NCBI GenBank assembly: GCA_018340375.1 | Contig: JAFFJZ010000001.1 | Location: forward strand, 73,524,001-73,588,000 | DNA: 64,000 bases | Direction: 5' to 3' | Source of the DNA: Gonatopus flavifemur | Lineage: Eukaryota; Arthropoda; Insecta; Hymenoptera; Dryinidae | In this document: positions 1-12,215 of the stretch, one piece after another | Position numbering within the stretch: the first letter of the stretch is position 1 | Layout: the number at the start of each line of letters is the position of its first letter | The notes under the pieces: model-generated | Told to the model about the DNA's origin: nothing | The model's input: the letters and a program-made list of their open reading frames with translations, nothing else | Database searches by the model: none | Program-made: the position numbers and the translations under genes

Positions 1-812
1 AATTCAAACTACGAAGTAGTGAAACTCATTATCAGTCATAGTTGAGTCCTTTCCCAACTATCCCAATGGTAATTCCGTCTGTTTCTTTCTCTGAGGGTTG
101 CCATCTCAAGAGCAACACACGATGTTCATTGGTTGAGTCACATGAAAACTCAAATATGATTGACTATCCGAGAAGAATAAACCGATGAACATCATGTCCC
201 GCTTCCGAGATGGCAACCCTAGTCGACTCCTCGTGTTAAATTTTGTTTGCTATTCCATGTTTGATATTGAAAATTTGGTTGCCTCATCGAATCATTCATT
301 GCTATGGATGAAAAATTGCCTGACAAAGCCAATTAGTTGCTGTTCTATCGAATTTTATTCTCTTCGTTATCTCTGCACAACAGAAAATTGCTTATCAGAT
401 GCAATGAGAAGTACAAAAATGTTTGATTCTGAGAGAATCTTGACTCCGTACACCGGAAGGAATAATTCATTTGATCGAATGAACTGAAGTTAGTTTTGAA
501 AATTAGTTCCGAGTAATAAAAAAATAGAAGTGGACGATAAAAGCTGTAGTAAAAGCAACTTCAAATTGGGAACAGCAATCGAAGTCAGAGAAATTAAATT
601 TGAATTTAGTTGAGCCAACACTCGTGTTAGTCATCCAAATATCAACAACTGTATCTAGTTGCTGGAACTGATTTGGAGTGAGGGTAACTAATTATTGTCT
701 TCAGTATATTGTAGGTATCTGAGACAATGATCAATTCAATGAGAGTGATTGAGTGTATATGACGAGTATGATGACTTTGCGAAGGTATCATACCTCTCCT
801 TCACTCAAATCG

Positions 813-910
813 GTACAGTGCAATCCTCTTTCTCATTTGTATTTCTCAACGGTATTTGCCTAGTGATGAAAAGAGAGAGTAAGCTTTCTTTTTGAAAGAT
901 CGCACTGTAC
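813..910. repeat. 98-bp imperfect hairpin, GTACAGTGC ends
   Basis: GTACAGTGCAATC on the left pairs with GATCGCACTGTAC on the right (12 of 13). CTCTTTCTCATTT and AAAAGAGAGAG pair inside. Possibly a very small MITE. Confidence 0.4.
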
Positions 911-1056
911 AAAAAGGCAATTCGGCCCTCTTTTCGACCATTCCTCACCCTAAATGTGGCACAAAACAGCGATTATTATGGTTCACAGTGCTACGCGGTG
1001 TCCAGACGTTTTTTACATAATATAATACATGTAAAGTTGGTTGATTCTGTTGGATG

Positions 1057-1242
1057 CAGTGTTGCCCTCTCATGTAACATGGATGTAACATTTTTTTAAA
1101 CTTCAACGTTTAAAACGTCAAACTTTAACGCAAGAACTCAAGGCTGAATATTACCGCAAAATATCATGTAACTCTTGAACTGGAAATGTAACTTTTTTCT
1201 CATCTACATGTAATATTTGATCAAGGTGCTCTGGCAACACTG
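1057..1242. mobile_element. CAGTGTTGCC MITE
   Basis: Exact 10-bp terminal inverted repeats CAGTGTTGCC and GGCAACACTG, with CATGTAAC / GTAATAT motifs inside each end and TTTAAACTTCAACGTTTAAA inside. CAGTGTTGCC ends are seen on several insect hAT- and P-like elements. No clear target duplication is seen. Confidence 0.6.
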
Positions 1243-1315
1243 TTAAGACCTGTTTGTATACTCAGACGTTGTAAGTTTCTAAAACGAGACAGTGGTAGCG
1301 CCTAACGGTTTGCAG

Positions 1316-1350
1316 GAGAAGCTGCCGCCTCAGGGCGGACTCGCTCACGA
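1316..1350 (+). other. GC-rich exon-like cassette
   Basis: Thirty-five bases, GC-rich in AT-rich surroundings, lie between TTTGCAG and a donor GTGAGTTT. One frame reads EKLPPQGGLAHE. The GC-rich patch extends to about 1375 (GCGCGCGCTG). It could be a short exon, part of a 5' leader, or a promoter-proximal patch. Confidence 0.25.
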
Positions 1351-3788
1351 GTGAGTTTACGCGCGCGCTGACCTGACAATTGACGTGGCACTAACAGGTT
1401 CCTATCTGTTTATGTTAGTCGATAATAGCTTGAATTCACTTCGAATATCTTTCAATCATACCCTTCTTTCTCTAAATTGACATTCATTCTTTGAAATATT
1501 AATTATTTCGATCTTCCTGTGTGAATTCTTCTACTATCCAAGTATTATTCACTAAAATTAATTGTGCTGTGACAGTTACGATTTTTCGCTGTGGAAACTA
1601 ATGAACATCTATATTTGCAATTATTCCAACACAGTGAGCAGTTGCCAAGGAGTATCAGGAAGAAGTACTGGGTAGAGTGACAAGATGAAAATTCAAGGAT
1701 AGAGAATATTTTTTTCCTTCGCCCTCGAATCGTCTTCTATACGCAGTTTGAAATACTCTTCAGAGTTCAAGGGGTTGCTCAATTATTTATTTTTGAGTCT
1801 GTATAAACAATAATACATCACTTTTTCTGGGGAATCAAATCTAAGTTTCGTGTATAAATGAGAGTGCACGGCGAATAAAGTAGGTTAACGAGAACCAGAT
1901 GACGAGTTTTCAAGAAGTGTCTTGAATTGCAATCCTTCGGTGCGCTATATCAATCGTCATATACATATAAATCCAGTGAACCTCGATTAAGGATGTTCAA
2001 CGGAATGCTAGGAGGAAAACATAGTTTTGTGCTGTTTTGTTTTTTTTTATTCTCTGCATCGACTCCCGTGGTTACTCGTTTAGCATCGTGGTTGATCGTC
2101 GTTTGTACCTATTTTATAATTGCTTGCTTAATGTTTCTCCACATCGTTCTAGGTAACGATGAGGTTTATTATTGAATTATAGCGCAGAAATTCACAAATA
2201 TACCGATATCTCAGTGTATGCTGTTTGTAATTCGAGTTAAATACTGCAATTGTTATCCGCATGCAGATCTTATAAACCACGAACGTACTTGTACATAATC
2301 CATAATATTATCTTAATTTCTTGACGATGGCAATCGATAATTTGATTATTATTCCCTGTTTCGTGATTAACATAGAAATTTCGTGACATCGAAGTGATGC
2401 GTCACTACGATGTATTATAACAGTAGACTCATTTTTTGTTTGTTGAAAGAGAATGTTTTTATGGAATATAAACTCACAATTATAGTATTTGTTTTGAAAT
2501 CCAGTATTGTTTGAAAAGAACTCAGATAAAAATTTTTGTGAATTGTTTCAGAACATTCTAAGAAAACTTTGAAAAATCTCACTTAAAGACTCCCAAAAGA
2601 TATCTCCTGGTATTTCATGAGACATCCTTTCGAAGTCTTCAAGATATCTTTCAGAATGATTCAAAAGTAATCCAAAATTGTGATGCGAGAATAGATTGAA
2701 GAATTGGTACATGGAATATTCAACCTTTAAAGACCCGTACATCACCGGATATTTCTACGCTGTCTCTCCCTGGTAAAAATATATTGTACGTTCGCAAAAG
2801 AGAGTATAATTTTACACTCTAAAATGCGAGAATCTCCTCTCGGTTGACATTTGCCTTCGATCTTTTTAACACTTCGTGGCATCGTTGACACTTCATTTTT
2901 ACCAGGCCTACGTTGCCTCCACGTGGCACCTTCGTACATCCACCTTATATACACGTAGAGTTCACGAAGATGTCACGTGGACATTGGTGAATGTGCTGTT
3001 ATGGGGGAGACATCACCCTAAATTTATATCATTAAATTTGGAACTTCCAGTGGAATTCAGTGGAAACTGTTGAAAATATGAGTTGAATTTGTGCTGAAGC
3101 GTTTATACATTTTGGTGTGTCGATTAGTATTGATTGATAATTTCGTACTTTCTACGTAATTCAGAAATAATCCTACTCATCCAACCAGAATTCAACTCTA
3201 TTAATTCGTAAACGAATAATCGTTATGGATATTGAAGGAGATTGTGTGGTTCAGTAAAACGGTGAGTCTTTGAAAATACCTGAAGAGAAAGTATAAAGGA
3301 ATTGGTTGTAAAAGGATGGATGTGACTTGGGGAGAAAGAGCGGGAACGAGGAATAATAATAACTCAAGAGGAATAAAAACAGTAAGGCGGAGTAAAATAC
3401 GGTGAGAGAAAACAAGGATATTGAGATCAAAGATACATAGGCGCAAATATCACATGAAGTTATAGCGTAAGAAAATGTAATAGAAAGTTTGAGGGAGTGA
3501 GAGGAAGAGATTGAAAGAAATAAGAAAGGGGCAGAATATAAAACAGAATAAAATGAAGTGAATGGAAAAATTCAAACTCTCTCCATAAAAAGATGAATGT
3601 GCTCGACTGGATTAATCTTCCTTTCCTCCACATTTACGTGCTCAAGAAGTTGATTTCCTGTAATTTTTATTTTCTACTTTCGATTGTCACTTTTCTTGTG
3701 AAATTAATTTTCTTGATAGCATGACTATGTTTCTCGAGGTTCAAAAATTCAGAAAAATGGAAACACAACATTCATTGCTTTGAAAAAG
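1351..3788. other. Gene-free stretch
   Basis: AT-rich DNA with no supported gene. An AAGATATCT-type repeat fragment lies at 2540-2670. A GC-richer patch lies at 2740-2990 (GCCTACGTTGCCTCCACGTG and around), whose small open frames on both strands have no recognisable protein. Confidence 0.5.
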
Positions 3789-4044
3789 TACCCTGGGGAA
3801 AAAAATGGAATTTTCCTGTGTACATCAACCGGAAAATTCCAATCACTTATTAGGAAATCAATTTATATGAAATTTATATGCAATTTTCCATACATTTATC
3901 TGAAAATTCCAAACTTTATGGCATTTTTCCCAACATTTCACAGTAAATTTCCGGACAAGTTGGGAAAATTCCTAACGCATGTATGTGTTAATTACTTCAC
4001 ATAAATATATAGGAATTTTTTCCTATAAAATTTTTTACAGTGTA
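3789..4044. mobile_element. GGAAAATTCC-rich element ending TTTTTTACAGTGTA
   Basis: The left end TACCCTGGGGAAAAAAATGG pairs loosely with the right end, reverse-complemented TACACTGTAAAAAATTTTAT. About six copies of GGAAAATTCC-like or GGAATTTTCC-like motifs occur inside. Confidence 0.5.
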
Positions 4045-6739
4045 TATTGAATGATAAATGCTAATTTGTTCAACGATCAGGCAAGAATGATCATGTTGCA
4101 TTGATGATTGTGCTCCAAGGGAAGTTTATGGAATCAATTACCATTAATTTTGATTCTCATTATATTTCTAGAATAGGAAATGAGTGACGACATTGCGACC
4201 TGGTAATCATTCCTACATCAACTTTGTTTTTTTGCATAGTAACGTAACAATTAAACATCACTTTCACTAAAATGTTGAATTGTTGTATACTTAAAAATTT
4301 TAGGACGCTTATCACCAACTTACTGGTTTTCTTGATAATCGTGAACATTACTCTCCTTCGTGTATAGTAAATTCACGAAGAACTGCTCAACTCGACTTCT
4401 GTTTCATATCAAGTCAATTCTCTTATTATATATATGGAACTTATTTTCTGCTATATGAGAGTGATTTTTGTGTATTCATTTCCTCAAATGTAAACAGTTT
4501 GAACACAATTGATCATCAATCCGTAAGAATTAAATCTCAGACCAGCCAAATTGAAAAGGAATATATATATATATATATTCCTTTTATTTCGAAGAAATGT
4601 TTGGAACATTGGGTTTTGGAAGTCCCACTTGTACCACAAAATACGGAACGATTCATTTGTGTTCATTAATAACGTAATGGATCTTCTCCTTTACAAATCG
4701 TTTTTGAGGAACATGAAAAGGTATAACATTTGAAAATATAAAAACATATTTATTCAGTAAGAAAGTCATTAACCCAGCTATTTTTGTCTCATAATGGGAG
4801 AAACAACGACACTCGACTAACTATGACCTATTTTATTTAAGCTGCAATTAACCCTTGCAGGTAATTCTGAAAATCACAATGGTACGATTCTCCAAAAGCA
4901 CTGAGGTATACGATATTTGAAACGGTTGCCAATTACCATACAAATTCGAATTCATGTTTATGAAATCTGTCTGCGCCGATGAAAATCAATGACACGCATC
5001 GGAAAGGTATAAAATTCAATTGAAATTGATAACTCTGATTGTTTAGATTTGACAATCATTCTTTTCAATTAAAATTGATCATGATAACTTGTATTACACC
5101 GCCTTGAACAAGAAGGAATTTACCAGAAAGAAGCTTTTTTTATTCTCCATGTTTTGTTATATTGCAATAAGAAAGTTTAAATACTGTATGTTGAATAATT
5201 TTTTAGGTTCCCACAAGCACTTATAACCAAAGAGATGTGTATTATGAGAGATATTGTTTCTAGACCCTCACTGGTATACATCGTAAGTACACCGGTGCAT
5301 CCTAAGCCCAAAGTGCCTTTTGCACCTGCTGTCTTATGCATTTCCTGCTCCTTCTAGAAAATTATACTAATCACGTCACAGTTGAAAAGCCACTTGGATT
5401 CACATTCTGAGCAAGAACGTACGTAAAGTATGTAATTCTGAAACAGTTTCAAGATATATTTTTGTATGCAATTACCAACAAACATGAATTCTACTCTTTA
5501 GTACGTTTTGATGACCAGATCAGTGAAAAAGAGGATTTAGGAAGAATATGTAACGTTGAACTTTTGTACCCAAGTTTTCAATCGTGTGAATCAGAAGATT
5601 TTTATCAAATTATCATTTCAACAAATGAATACGAGATTCTAATAAACTAACAATCAATTCGCTAATAATATATCAATCTGTCAACACAAAATATTATTTC
5701 ATCAGGAAAAATCTTAACAAGGAAATAAAAATGTGTTTGCTCGAAGAACAATTGTTTTGCTCGGGTTGCAGACGTTTTTCACACCACCAAATATTGCGAC
5801 TCGACTTTTAAAAATTCATGTAGAACAACACCTTCCCACTTTTACCAAACATATTCTCACAAGCTGATGACCGAGGAAAATTCCCCCAAAATGTCTCTAA
5901 CTTGAGATTATCATTATCAAGAAACTTCAACATTTCATAGGGAGCGTGAGGGAAAATTACGCGAATTTATTCTTGCAAGAAATGAAATTCTGCAACACTG
6001 CCCATCGAAGTCTCATCGAATTTTCCTAATCAAAAGAAAGCGTGAGCAAGAAAGTTACTGAAGTACTGTTGAAAACTATCAGGAGCATATGATTCAGTGT
6101 CTCGGATGACGCTTTAGTTATAAAAGTGATTCTCAAAAATGGAAACACGTTCATCTCGATCAAACCCTGAAGGAACTCTCATTTCGTCGTAAATTACTCT
6201 CCTTCCATGTTTCGAATGCGTATTTCTGCAAAAAAAAATGAACGAATTTCATTTAGAGCGAATGAAAATTTATTCGAAAAGAGACGAGCTTATTTCTGCA
6301 AAATTTCGAGAATCAACTTTCTTAACCTTGGCGTTTCTGAAGTGGATTTTTCTTTTCTTTTGACCTTCTTAGCCTTGACTCATCTCGTTTCATAATCATA
6401 AAGTCGCAAGAATAACGAGGCTTTTGGTACCGTGCAGGTTGTCAAGTGCCTCAGTTTCTCAGTTATTATTTTCATTTGAAAAGAGAGAGAGAGAGAGAGA
6501 AGTCATCAATGCGGAATTCTGAATAGAAAAGTAAATCACTGAGATTCGTTTGAACGCATAACGTATGTAAAAATCTCCTCATAATTCCATTTCGAGTTGA
6601 TCTGTAAGGGAAAAATATCTTGAAGATTTGACGTTCAGATTTCCAACAAACAAATTTATCGGACAAAATTCTCAGTCATTAAAATTAATACTCATCTCAG
6701 GACGTACGTTGTATGAGGTGTTTATTTCTTTATTACAAA
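4045..6739. other. Gene-free stretch
   Basis: AT-rich, with only short random open frames. It has the palindromic TA tract at 4554 and a (GA)n tract near 6482. No element with clear ends was found. Confidence 0.5.
4554..4585. repeat. Palindromic (TA)n tract
   Basis: AAAAGGAA, about 18 bases of alternating TA, then TTCCTTTT: a perfect short palindrome around a microsatellite. Other simple tracts are (GA)n at 6482-6501, (AT)n at 13371-13381 and 36070-36090, and (ATA)n near 48513-48532. Confidence 0.8.
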
Positions 6740-6862
6740 CAAAAACTTCCCAATCAACATTTCATCTCTCACGATATCTTTTAGACAAGTTTTAGATGTC
6801 TCTTGCGATACTTTTAGATGAGTTTTAGACCAATTCTTGCCTAAAACTTGACTTGAACATAT
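6740..6862. repeat. Fragment of the AAGATATCTT foldback family
   Basis: CCCAATCAACATTTCATCTC resembles the end of the element at 22092, and GATATCTTTTAGACAAG and GAGTTTTAGACCAATTCTTG resemble its arms. It abuts the hairpin at 6863. Similar fragments are at 2540-2670, 54120-54250 and 55170-55300. Confidence 0.5.
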
Positions 6863-7033
6863 CCCCGAGTGGGAATGCTCTAATTATTGACGAGTTTTGT
6901 AACGCCTAACTAGCCAGATACCAGACACTTGCAAGTACCTCACCAGAATCCTACGAGGTACTTGCAAGCGTCTAGTTTTTGGCTAGTTAAGCGTTATAGA
7001 ACTCGTCAATGACTAGAGCATTTCTACTAGGGT
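6863..7033. mobile_element. Hairpin MITE, CCCGAGTGGGAATGCTC family, copy 1
   Basis: Inverted arms of about 75 bp: CCCCGAGTGGGAATGCTCTA pairs with the complement ending at 7033. Shared inner motifs are TTGACGAGTT, TAACTAGCCA and CTTGCAAGTACCTC. A second copy is at 54445-54590. Confidence 0.8.
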
Positions 7034-7080
7034 CTCTAATACGTCTCGCACCAAGAAGATCTAAAAGATATAGCAAGACA

Positions 7081-7662
7081 TACACGGAAAGATCAGATCA
7101 ATAATATTTAGAAAGAATTTATCAACGTTTGGAGAGATCATTGTCAATTTAGGGAAAAAGAGGATCGCTAAAAAATATTCGTAGTGAGTCAGAAAAATCC
7201 GTAATATACCAATGTTGACAACAGGTGCAGTACAGTGCCAGTATTGAGTCTCCAACACTTGGTCAACACGTACGGGATCAGTACTGGATACATAAAAAAA
7301 TACAGTAATATGCCTGTACTGATAAACCAGTACTGAGAACTTAATACCAACCAGGTACTAACCCAGTACTGGCCCTGCACTGATTGCGAATAATGGCATC
7401 AGTACTCAATCCCCAGTACTGAAAAGCGTTATCATTCCAGACAAATGTGAGTACCCTGCCAGTCTTGGCTAGTACTGGTGCATTACTGCGCCTGTTGTAA
7501 ATTTCTGGTTGGGTTGGTATTTTTCACAGTGAAACTATCAATTGGTAATACATCGACTACGAATTTTTAGTAGACTCACTACGAATGTTTTTCAGCAAAC
7601 CTCGTTTTCCCTAAATTGACAGTCATTTCTTCAATCATTCATAGACCCGGTCTTTCCGTGTA
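7081..7662. mobile_element. TACACGGAAAG foldback MITE, interrupted
   Basis: The outer inverted repeats are TACACGGAAAGATC at 7081 and GGTCTTTCCGTGTA ending at 7662. Internal arm motifs pair as well (GGGAAAAAGAGG with CCTCGTTTTCCC; GTAGTGAGTC with GACTCACTAC). A second element occupies 7207-7519. Confidence 0.75.
7207..7519. mobile_element. Nested CCAGTACTG-rich element
   Basis: Bounded by TACCAA...ACAACAGG on the left and the complement on the right (CCTGTTGT...TTGGTA). Its interior carries about seven dispersed copies of (C)CAGTACTG and close variants in both orientations. It lies inside the arms of 7081-7662, so it arrived later. Confidence 0.65.
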
Positions 7663-7868
7663 GATCTTAGAGTGTTTACTGGGTTATGTGCCGACGATTA
7701 CAAACCGATGTAGAAAAAATGTTCAAAAATGTATACAATTGTATAGAATTTAACTGTATAGGAACCTTAACCGCTCCCATTTTCAAGGCAAAATATCGAA
7801 TAAACCATCACTGTGTGGTGTAGTTCGTTGTAAAGATATTGATATTCTTCTCCTGTTCCTACAAATCC

Positions 7869-8224
7869 TACCCACACAGCACAGGAAGTTCTCTGTATGT
7901 TTCGAAAACGTACTCTTGGTTCTGCGTGTTTTGGTCTCCATGGAATAGATTTTCCAAACGTTTGAAATATCTTCCCTTTCGATGCTTCAGATTGAGTTCT
8001 GAGGACGTTCTTTTTATCTACTACGGGATGTTCTCGCCATGTCTTCCAAACGTCCTTTCATGAAAACTACCCTTCAAATACACAAAATTACACGGTGGAC
8101 ATGAATGGAACTAAACGGGACATTTGCATGTCCCTGGGACATACATGTGACGTTCTTAGAACATCCCTTTGTAACCAAGTACGTTTTCGGAACCTTCAAA
8201 AAACCTCCAGGTGCTGTATGGGTA
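7869..8224. mobile_element. TACCCACACAGCAC foldback MITE
   Basis: The left end TACCCACACAGCACAGGAAG pairs with the right end, reverse-complemented TACCCATACAGCACCTGGAG. Inner arms share CGAAAACGTAC. The interior holds repeated ACGTTCT and GGGACAT motifs. It has no coding potential. Confidence 0.75.
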
Positions 8225-8317
8225 CACTGAGACAGAATACTGTAGCTGAAAATCAGTCCAAGTACAGTTTCTAGGCACAGTAGCTAAATTTTTACCATTA
8301 CAGCGATTCTCATAGCT

Positions 8318-8551
8318 ACACTGAGAAAAATTATCTATTCTAAATTACTAGATTCGCTAGTATATAGGTTATATACCAAACGTTCTCTTCAAAAGTACCA
8401 GATTTTCTATGATAAAATGTTATTATTCTACCATTAACTCACAGAAAGTCTAGTACTTTTGAGAAGAATGTTTGTTACATAACATCAAAATACAAGTATA
8501 TCTTCAATATACTAGCGAGTCTAGTAATTTAAATTAGACAATTTTCCTTCC
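8318..8551. mobile_element. Foldback MITE next to 7869-8224
   Basis: The left arm ACACTGAGAAAAATTATCTA continues TAAATTACTAGATTCGCTAGTA. The right arm carries the complement, TACTAGCGAGTCTAGTAATTTA, and ends near ATTTTCCTTC. The middle arm motifs AAAAGTACCAGA and TCTAGTACTTTT also pair. Confidence 0.75.
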
Positions 8552-10289
8552 GAATTCAACATATCCGCCTTAAGAGAACAATTCAGTCAAAAGCCGTCGA
8601 ATTGATGTCACTTTGACCAGCTTTCTAGTGCAAATCACATCAGAATAACATGATCTTATAAATGTGTTTACATAAAAAGATCATAGGATTTCTTTTACAT
8701 CACTTCCTCGCATTTGACAATAAAAACATAAAAAAAACGCGCGCCACTGCTGTGAAATGTTTGTATCAAATAACCCCTTATATTCCGTAATATATTAATT
8801 CAAGTTAGGTGGATTAGAGAAGTGTTCGTCAAGCACATGACAGGAGCTCTCTGCCTATCAATAAAGGATTACATTATCCGTACACACGTCCCGATACCGT
8901 ACACGTATATAGATGCAACATATATGATATTCGAGCGTGTACATGTGCGCACTTGGATACTACATCGTGACAAATACTAACTATGCTTGTAGAGGATGAG
9001 TACACAAGACGAAGAGTGTATGCTCTCCTGATTAGCTGATCGGGACATGACAGGTACACATACGTACACATTGAAACTTCGAGTGCAATCTGTGTCGTAT
9101 TGTACGTTACTTAAGCGAAGAAGACAAACGAATCTTGAATGAGTTGAAAGTGTGACAAACAAGTGGTGGTTAATGAATATGAATGTATATGCATGTGAAC
9201 GAATACGTGTACAGCTAGGATCATATCAAGTGTAAAAGTAAAGTGAAGGCGAGGATCGAAACGAGAGCCAACAACAAACAATCAAAATCAGCAGAAGAAA
9301 TACGCTTGAATATATGCACGAACGATTCGATGGATTTCCCTCTTTTGATTTTCGTTTGCTGGCATCGTTCTCAAACGATGCCCTCGATTTGGCCATAGAC
9401 GTACTTTTATTCCTGATTGGAATATCTGTCAAAGCGGATCGAAAAGGAAAATGCACTGAATTCTCTTTTGAGCTTTGTATCAAGTACTTCGACGCGATAC
9501 CCTGATTTATGACGCGAATTTTAATTTAGAATTGAATCCTTGAAGCATCTTTCAGCGGTGAAATAGACAGTGAAAGGAATATTGAATTCATAATTGTTCT
9601 CAGATTCGATATTTTTATTGAATCGTACGTGGCTTAGAGAATGGACAAATCATGTTTGCGCGAGACATGACTCAATCACATATGCTTGAAATTCGACTCG
9701 ATGAAAATGTTGCCCGTTTATTCGATTTATTCAAATTCCATAGGTTTGATGTTTGCAAAGGGATGAATATCCTTCAGCAGGGACTTCCATAACGATTCCA
9801 TGGAATGAATGTCAAGCATGTTTAGAGACAACTCGATCCCGTGGAAGAAAGTTCACGAAGATTAGTGAGGAATTTGAATTCTGAATCGTATATGAATCGA
9901 AGAAAATGAGTACAAATGCAAATGATGAAAATTTTCCTCATCGATTTTTGCTAATTCTGAAAAGTCAGCATCCCTACGATACTGACTTTTTGTTTAATCA
10001 AACGATTTGAAGGCATATTGCAGATCTGTTCGAATGGCTTACGTGTTGATATATATATCTGGAACTTTATTCGAATGCTAAATTATTTTGAATCCAATCT
10101 TACGATTCAGAGTTACACTTTTAGAAATTCCTCTGAATTTCATGTATTTTTTTTGAGAGAATGAGATTCCCAATTCTTGACTGAAATTTCTTTCAGATGT
10201 AATTGGAATTTCAATGAATTTTTCAGATACGTCAATAACTTTCGCTTTCATTGCATTCTATTGGAAATTTGATCAAAAACTCCTAACAG
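8552..10289. other. Gene-free stretch
   Basis: No supported gene or element. Segment 8870-9240 is rich in TACAC/GTGTA words (CCGTACACACGTCCC, ATACGTACACATT), which makes overlapping short open frames on the - strand. These are not credible genes. Confidence 0.5.
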
Positions 10290-11060
10290 CCCGTAAAAAA
10301 ATCGTTCAGGTCTGATTAGGCGTGTTCAGGCCTGATCATGGACATTTTTTGGCAAAATTTCTCGTGCTCAACACTGGCTGTACGTGGTTAGGCCTGACTA
10401 CGCCTGATTGTTCATTTTTTAGCTTAATCGTAATTAAAAAGGCCTAAGTTTTATACCCACGTGGAAACCCGTGATAAAACTTGACCGCGTGCGATCATGC
10501 CAGACAAACTATTCTCGCCCTTGATCATGCAAAATCGTACCAAATGACTCTGTGTTGATTTTTTTATCACGAATGCACATGCTTCATGATGTCAAATCGG
10601 CCCCGAACGCATTCACGTACGCCTAAGCACGCGCGATCATGCGTGAAAACTGGAAACTAGAAAATAAAAACTGTGGAGCCTCCCGAAGTAGCTGATCTGA
10701 TCATCTGGTCATGACCTGATCACTTCTCAACTAATCGAAGGTGATCTGGTCATGACCAGATGATCAGGTCAGCTACTTCGGAAGGCTCCTGTATTAGCAT
10801 AATAAGTAGAAATGATTGACAATACATTAGTCTTTTATCAAATTAGAACAAGGTTGATGAAAGGAACTCTTCTTTTTGTCAAGTTATAAAACCTATTAAT
10901 TCTGTATGAAGTTTTCATGCGTAATAGAGCATAATCAAGCACGATTAGGCATCATTGATCGTGATTAGTCCTGATTACTTGGGTACAAAATTGAGGCCTG
11001 ATCACGCCTGATGGATAAGACCTGATCAGGCGTGAGCAGACGTGGATGATTTGCTCACAG
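10290..11060. mobile_element. GCCTGATCA-rich foldback element, copy 1
   Basis: Starts CCCGTAAAAAAATCGTTCAG, carries many copies of CCTGATCA/GGCGTGATCA in both orientations near each end, and ends near GATTTGCTCACAG. The middle includes CTGGAAACTAG, shared with the copy at 35144. It contains a nested 115-bp hairpin at 10675-10789 that copy 2 lacks. Confidence 0.75.
10675..10789. mobile_element. 115-bp near-perfect hairpin inserted in copy 1
   Basis: Arms of about 49 bp start GGAGCCTCCCGAAGTAGCTG and end with the complement (CAGCTACTTCGGAAGGCTCC), with a loop of 17 bp. It is flanked by TGT on both sides (10672-10674, 10790-10792), an apparent 3-bp duplication. Its absence from copy 2 at 35144-35727 supports insertion. 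Confidence 0.8.
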
Positions 11061-11369
11061 AAGTGTATAAGAATAGCGTTACAAATTGTCAAGAGTCAGG
11101 GATGGCCTTGGGTCGCGCGAAGCCTGATTTTAGATATTTTTGCGTGCTCCCCCCGCAAATTATAGACAAAGTGCTACCAAACGAGCCAAAAGGAACGTAA
11201 TATTTCCAAATCAGATACTGAAAGACAGAGCTCACCTTCAGAATTTCGTGCACTCGGGCAGTTGGGTGTGGGGCTCGATTTAAAGGAATTGGCCCAATCG
11301 TCTTGGAGCTGGCCCCGTTGAAAGTTCACAACGCAGGATCAATCGAACAACCATGTTCTTCCCAATATC

Positions 11370-11710
11370 CACTATATACTGGGTGATTCAAAATTGCCGT
11401 ACACTTTTCTGAAAGCAGATTCTTGGTCCAGAATATTCAGATCCGATCTTTAGATTCAGAGATATGAGCATTTTTTAATGTTTTGAAAAATCCATATACC
11501 TCGGAAGTACCATATTTCTTGCTTTTAAATCCAACACCATCCACTAAGTCAAATGACGAGGTATCCCTGAAAAAAAATAAATTTAATATACCTTTCTCCG
11601 TTGTTGGGTTATATCGATTTAAAGTTGTTGAATTGTCATTGACTGGAATGCAAAAAATTTCAAACCGCTATAACTCCACAACGAAGGAAGCTAAATCAGT
11701 TTAGTTTTTG
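11370..11710 (+). repeat. One end of a TATACTGGGTGATTCAAAATTG element
   Basis: TATACTGGGTGATTCAAAAT resembles the (A)CAGGGTG-type end at 38882. No matching right end was found, so this is a truncated copy. The small open frame within it is not a gene. Confidence 0.35.
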
Positions 11711-12164
11711 ATATATCGATAAAAAGTTGAGATGAAATCTTTTAAGATAAAACATTTTATCCCTTTTCTGGTTGCATTCACACATTTTTGAGTACTCGGA
11801 AAGTTATTACACGATTTCAATATTTTGAATGCATCAAAATAAAACACTTGAATTCACAGTGAAGGTCTTGTAAAATGAATAGTTCCCTTTGGACATAAGA
11901 AGCTTTGTGAATAGCTCATCTCTTCTAATCAATTAATGTTGATGTTTATTGAATTTATTATTGTTCCATCATAAAAATCATATTCCACAATGGAAGACGG
12001 TTCATGATTAATCTATAACCTGCGTTTGCCTTCTCCTAAACCATAGAACCGGCGAGCCGGAGACATAATAGGGCTTAATTGAGGGATAAATTAGAATCAA
12101 TTAAATTTAATAACACCTCCAAGGATTGAAACGTCACAATATAAACTTCGAATGGACTTCAAGA

Positions 12165-12215
12165 GTGGATCCAGAAATTGTCTATTTTTGTTTATTAGAC
12201 AATTTCTGGATCCAC
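12165..12215. repeat. Perfect 20-bp inverted repeat, 11-nt loop
   Basis: GTGGATCCAGAAATTGTCTA (12165-12184) is followed after 11 bases by its exact complement (12196-12215). The flanks do not look like a known element. It would form a strong hairpin in DNA or RNA. Confidence 0.85.

Noticed and set aside
5263..5281. 19-nt cassette between GTTTCTAG and GTAAGTAC
   Set aside because: Similar to the micro-exon candidates but with weaker context and no GC shift. It shows how often such pairs arise by chance.
8870..9240. Overlapping - strand frames as small secreted proteins
   Set aside because: They stem from TACAC/GTGTA-rich sequence. There is no signal peptide or cysteine pattern that holds up.
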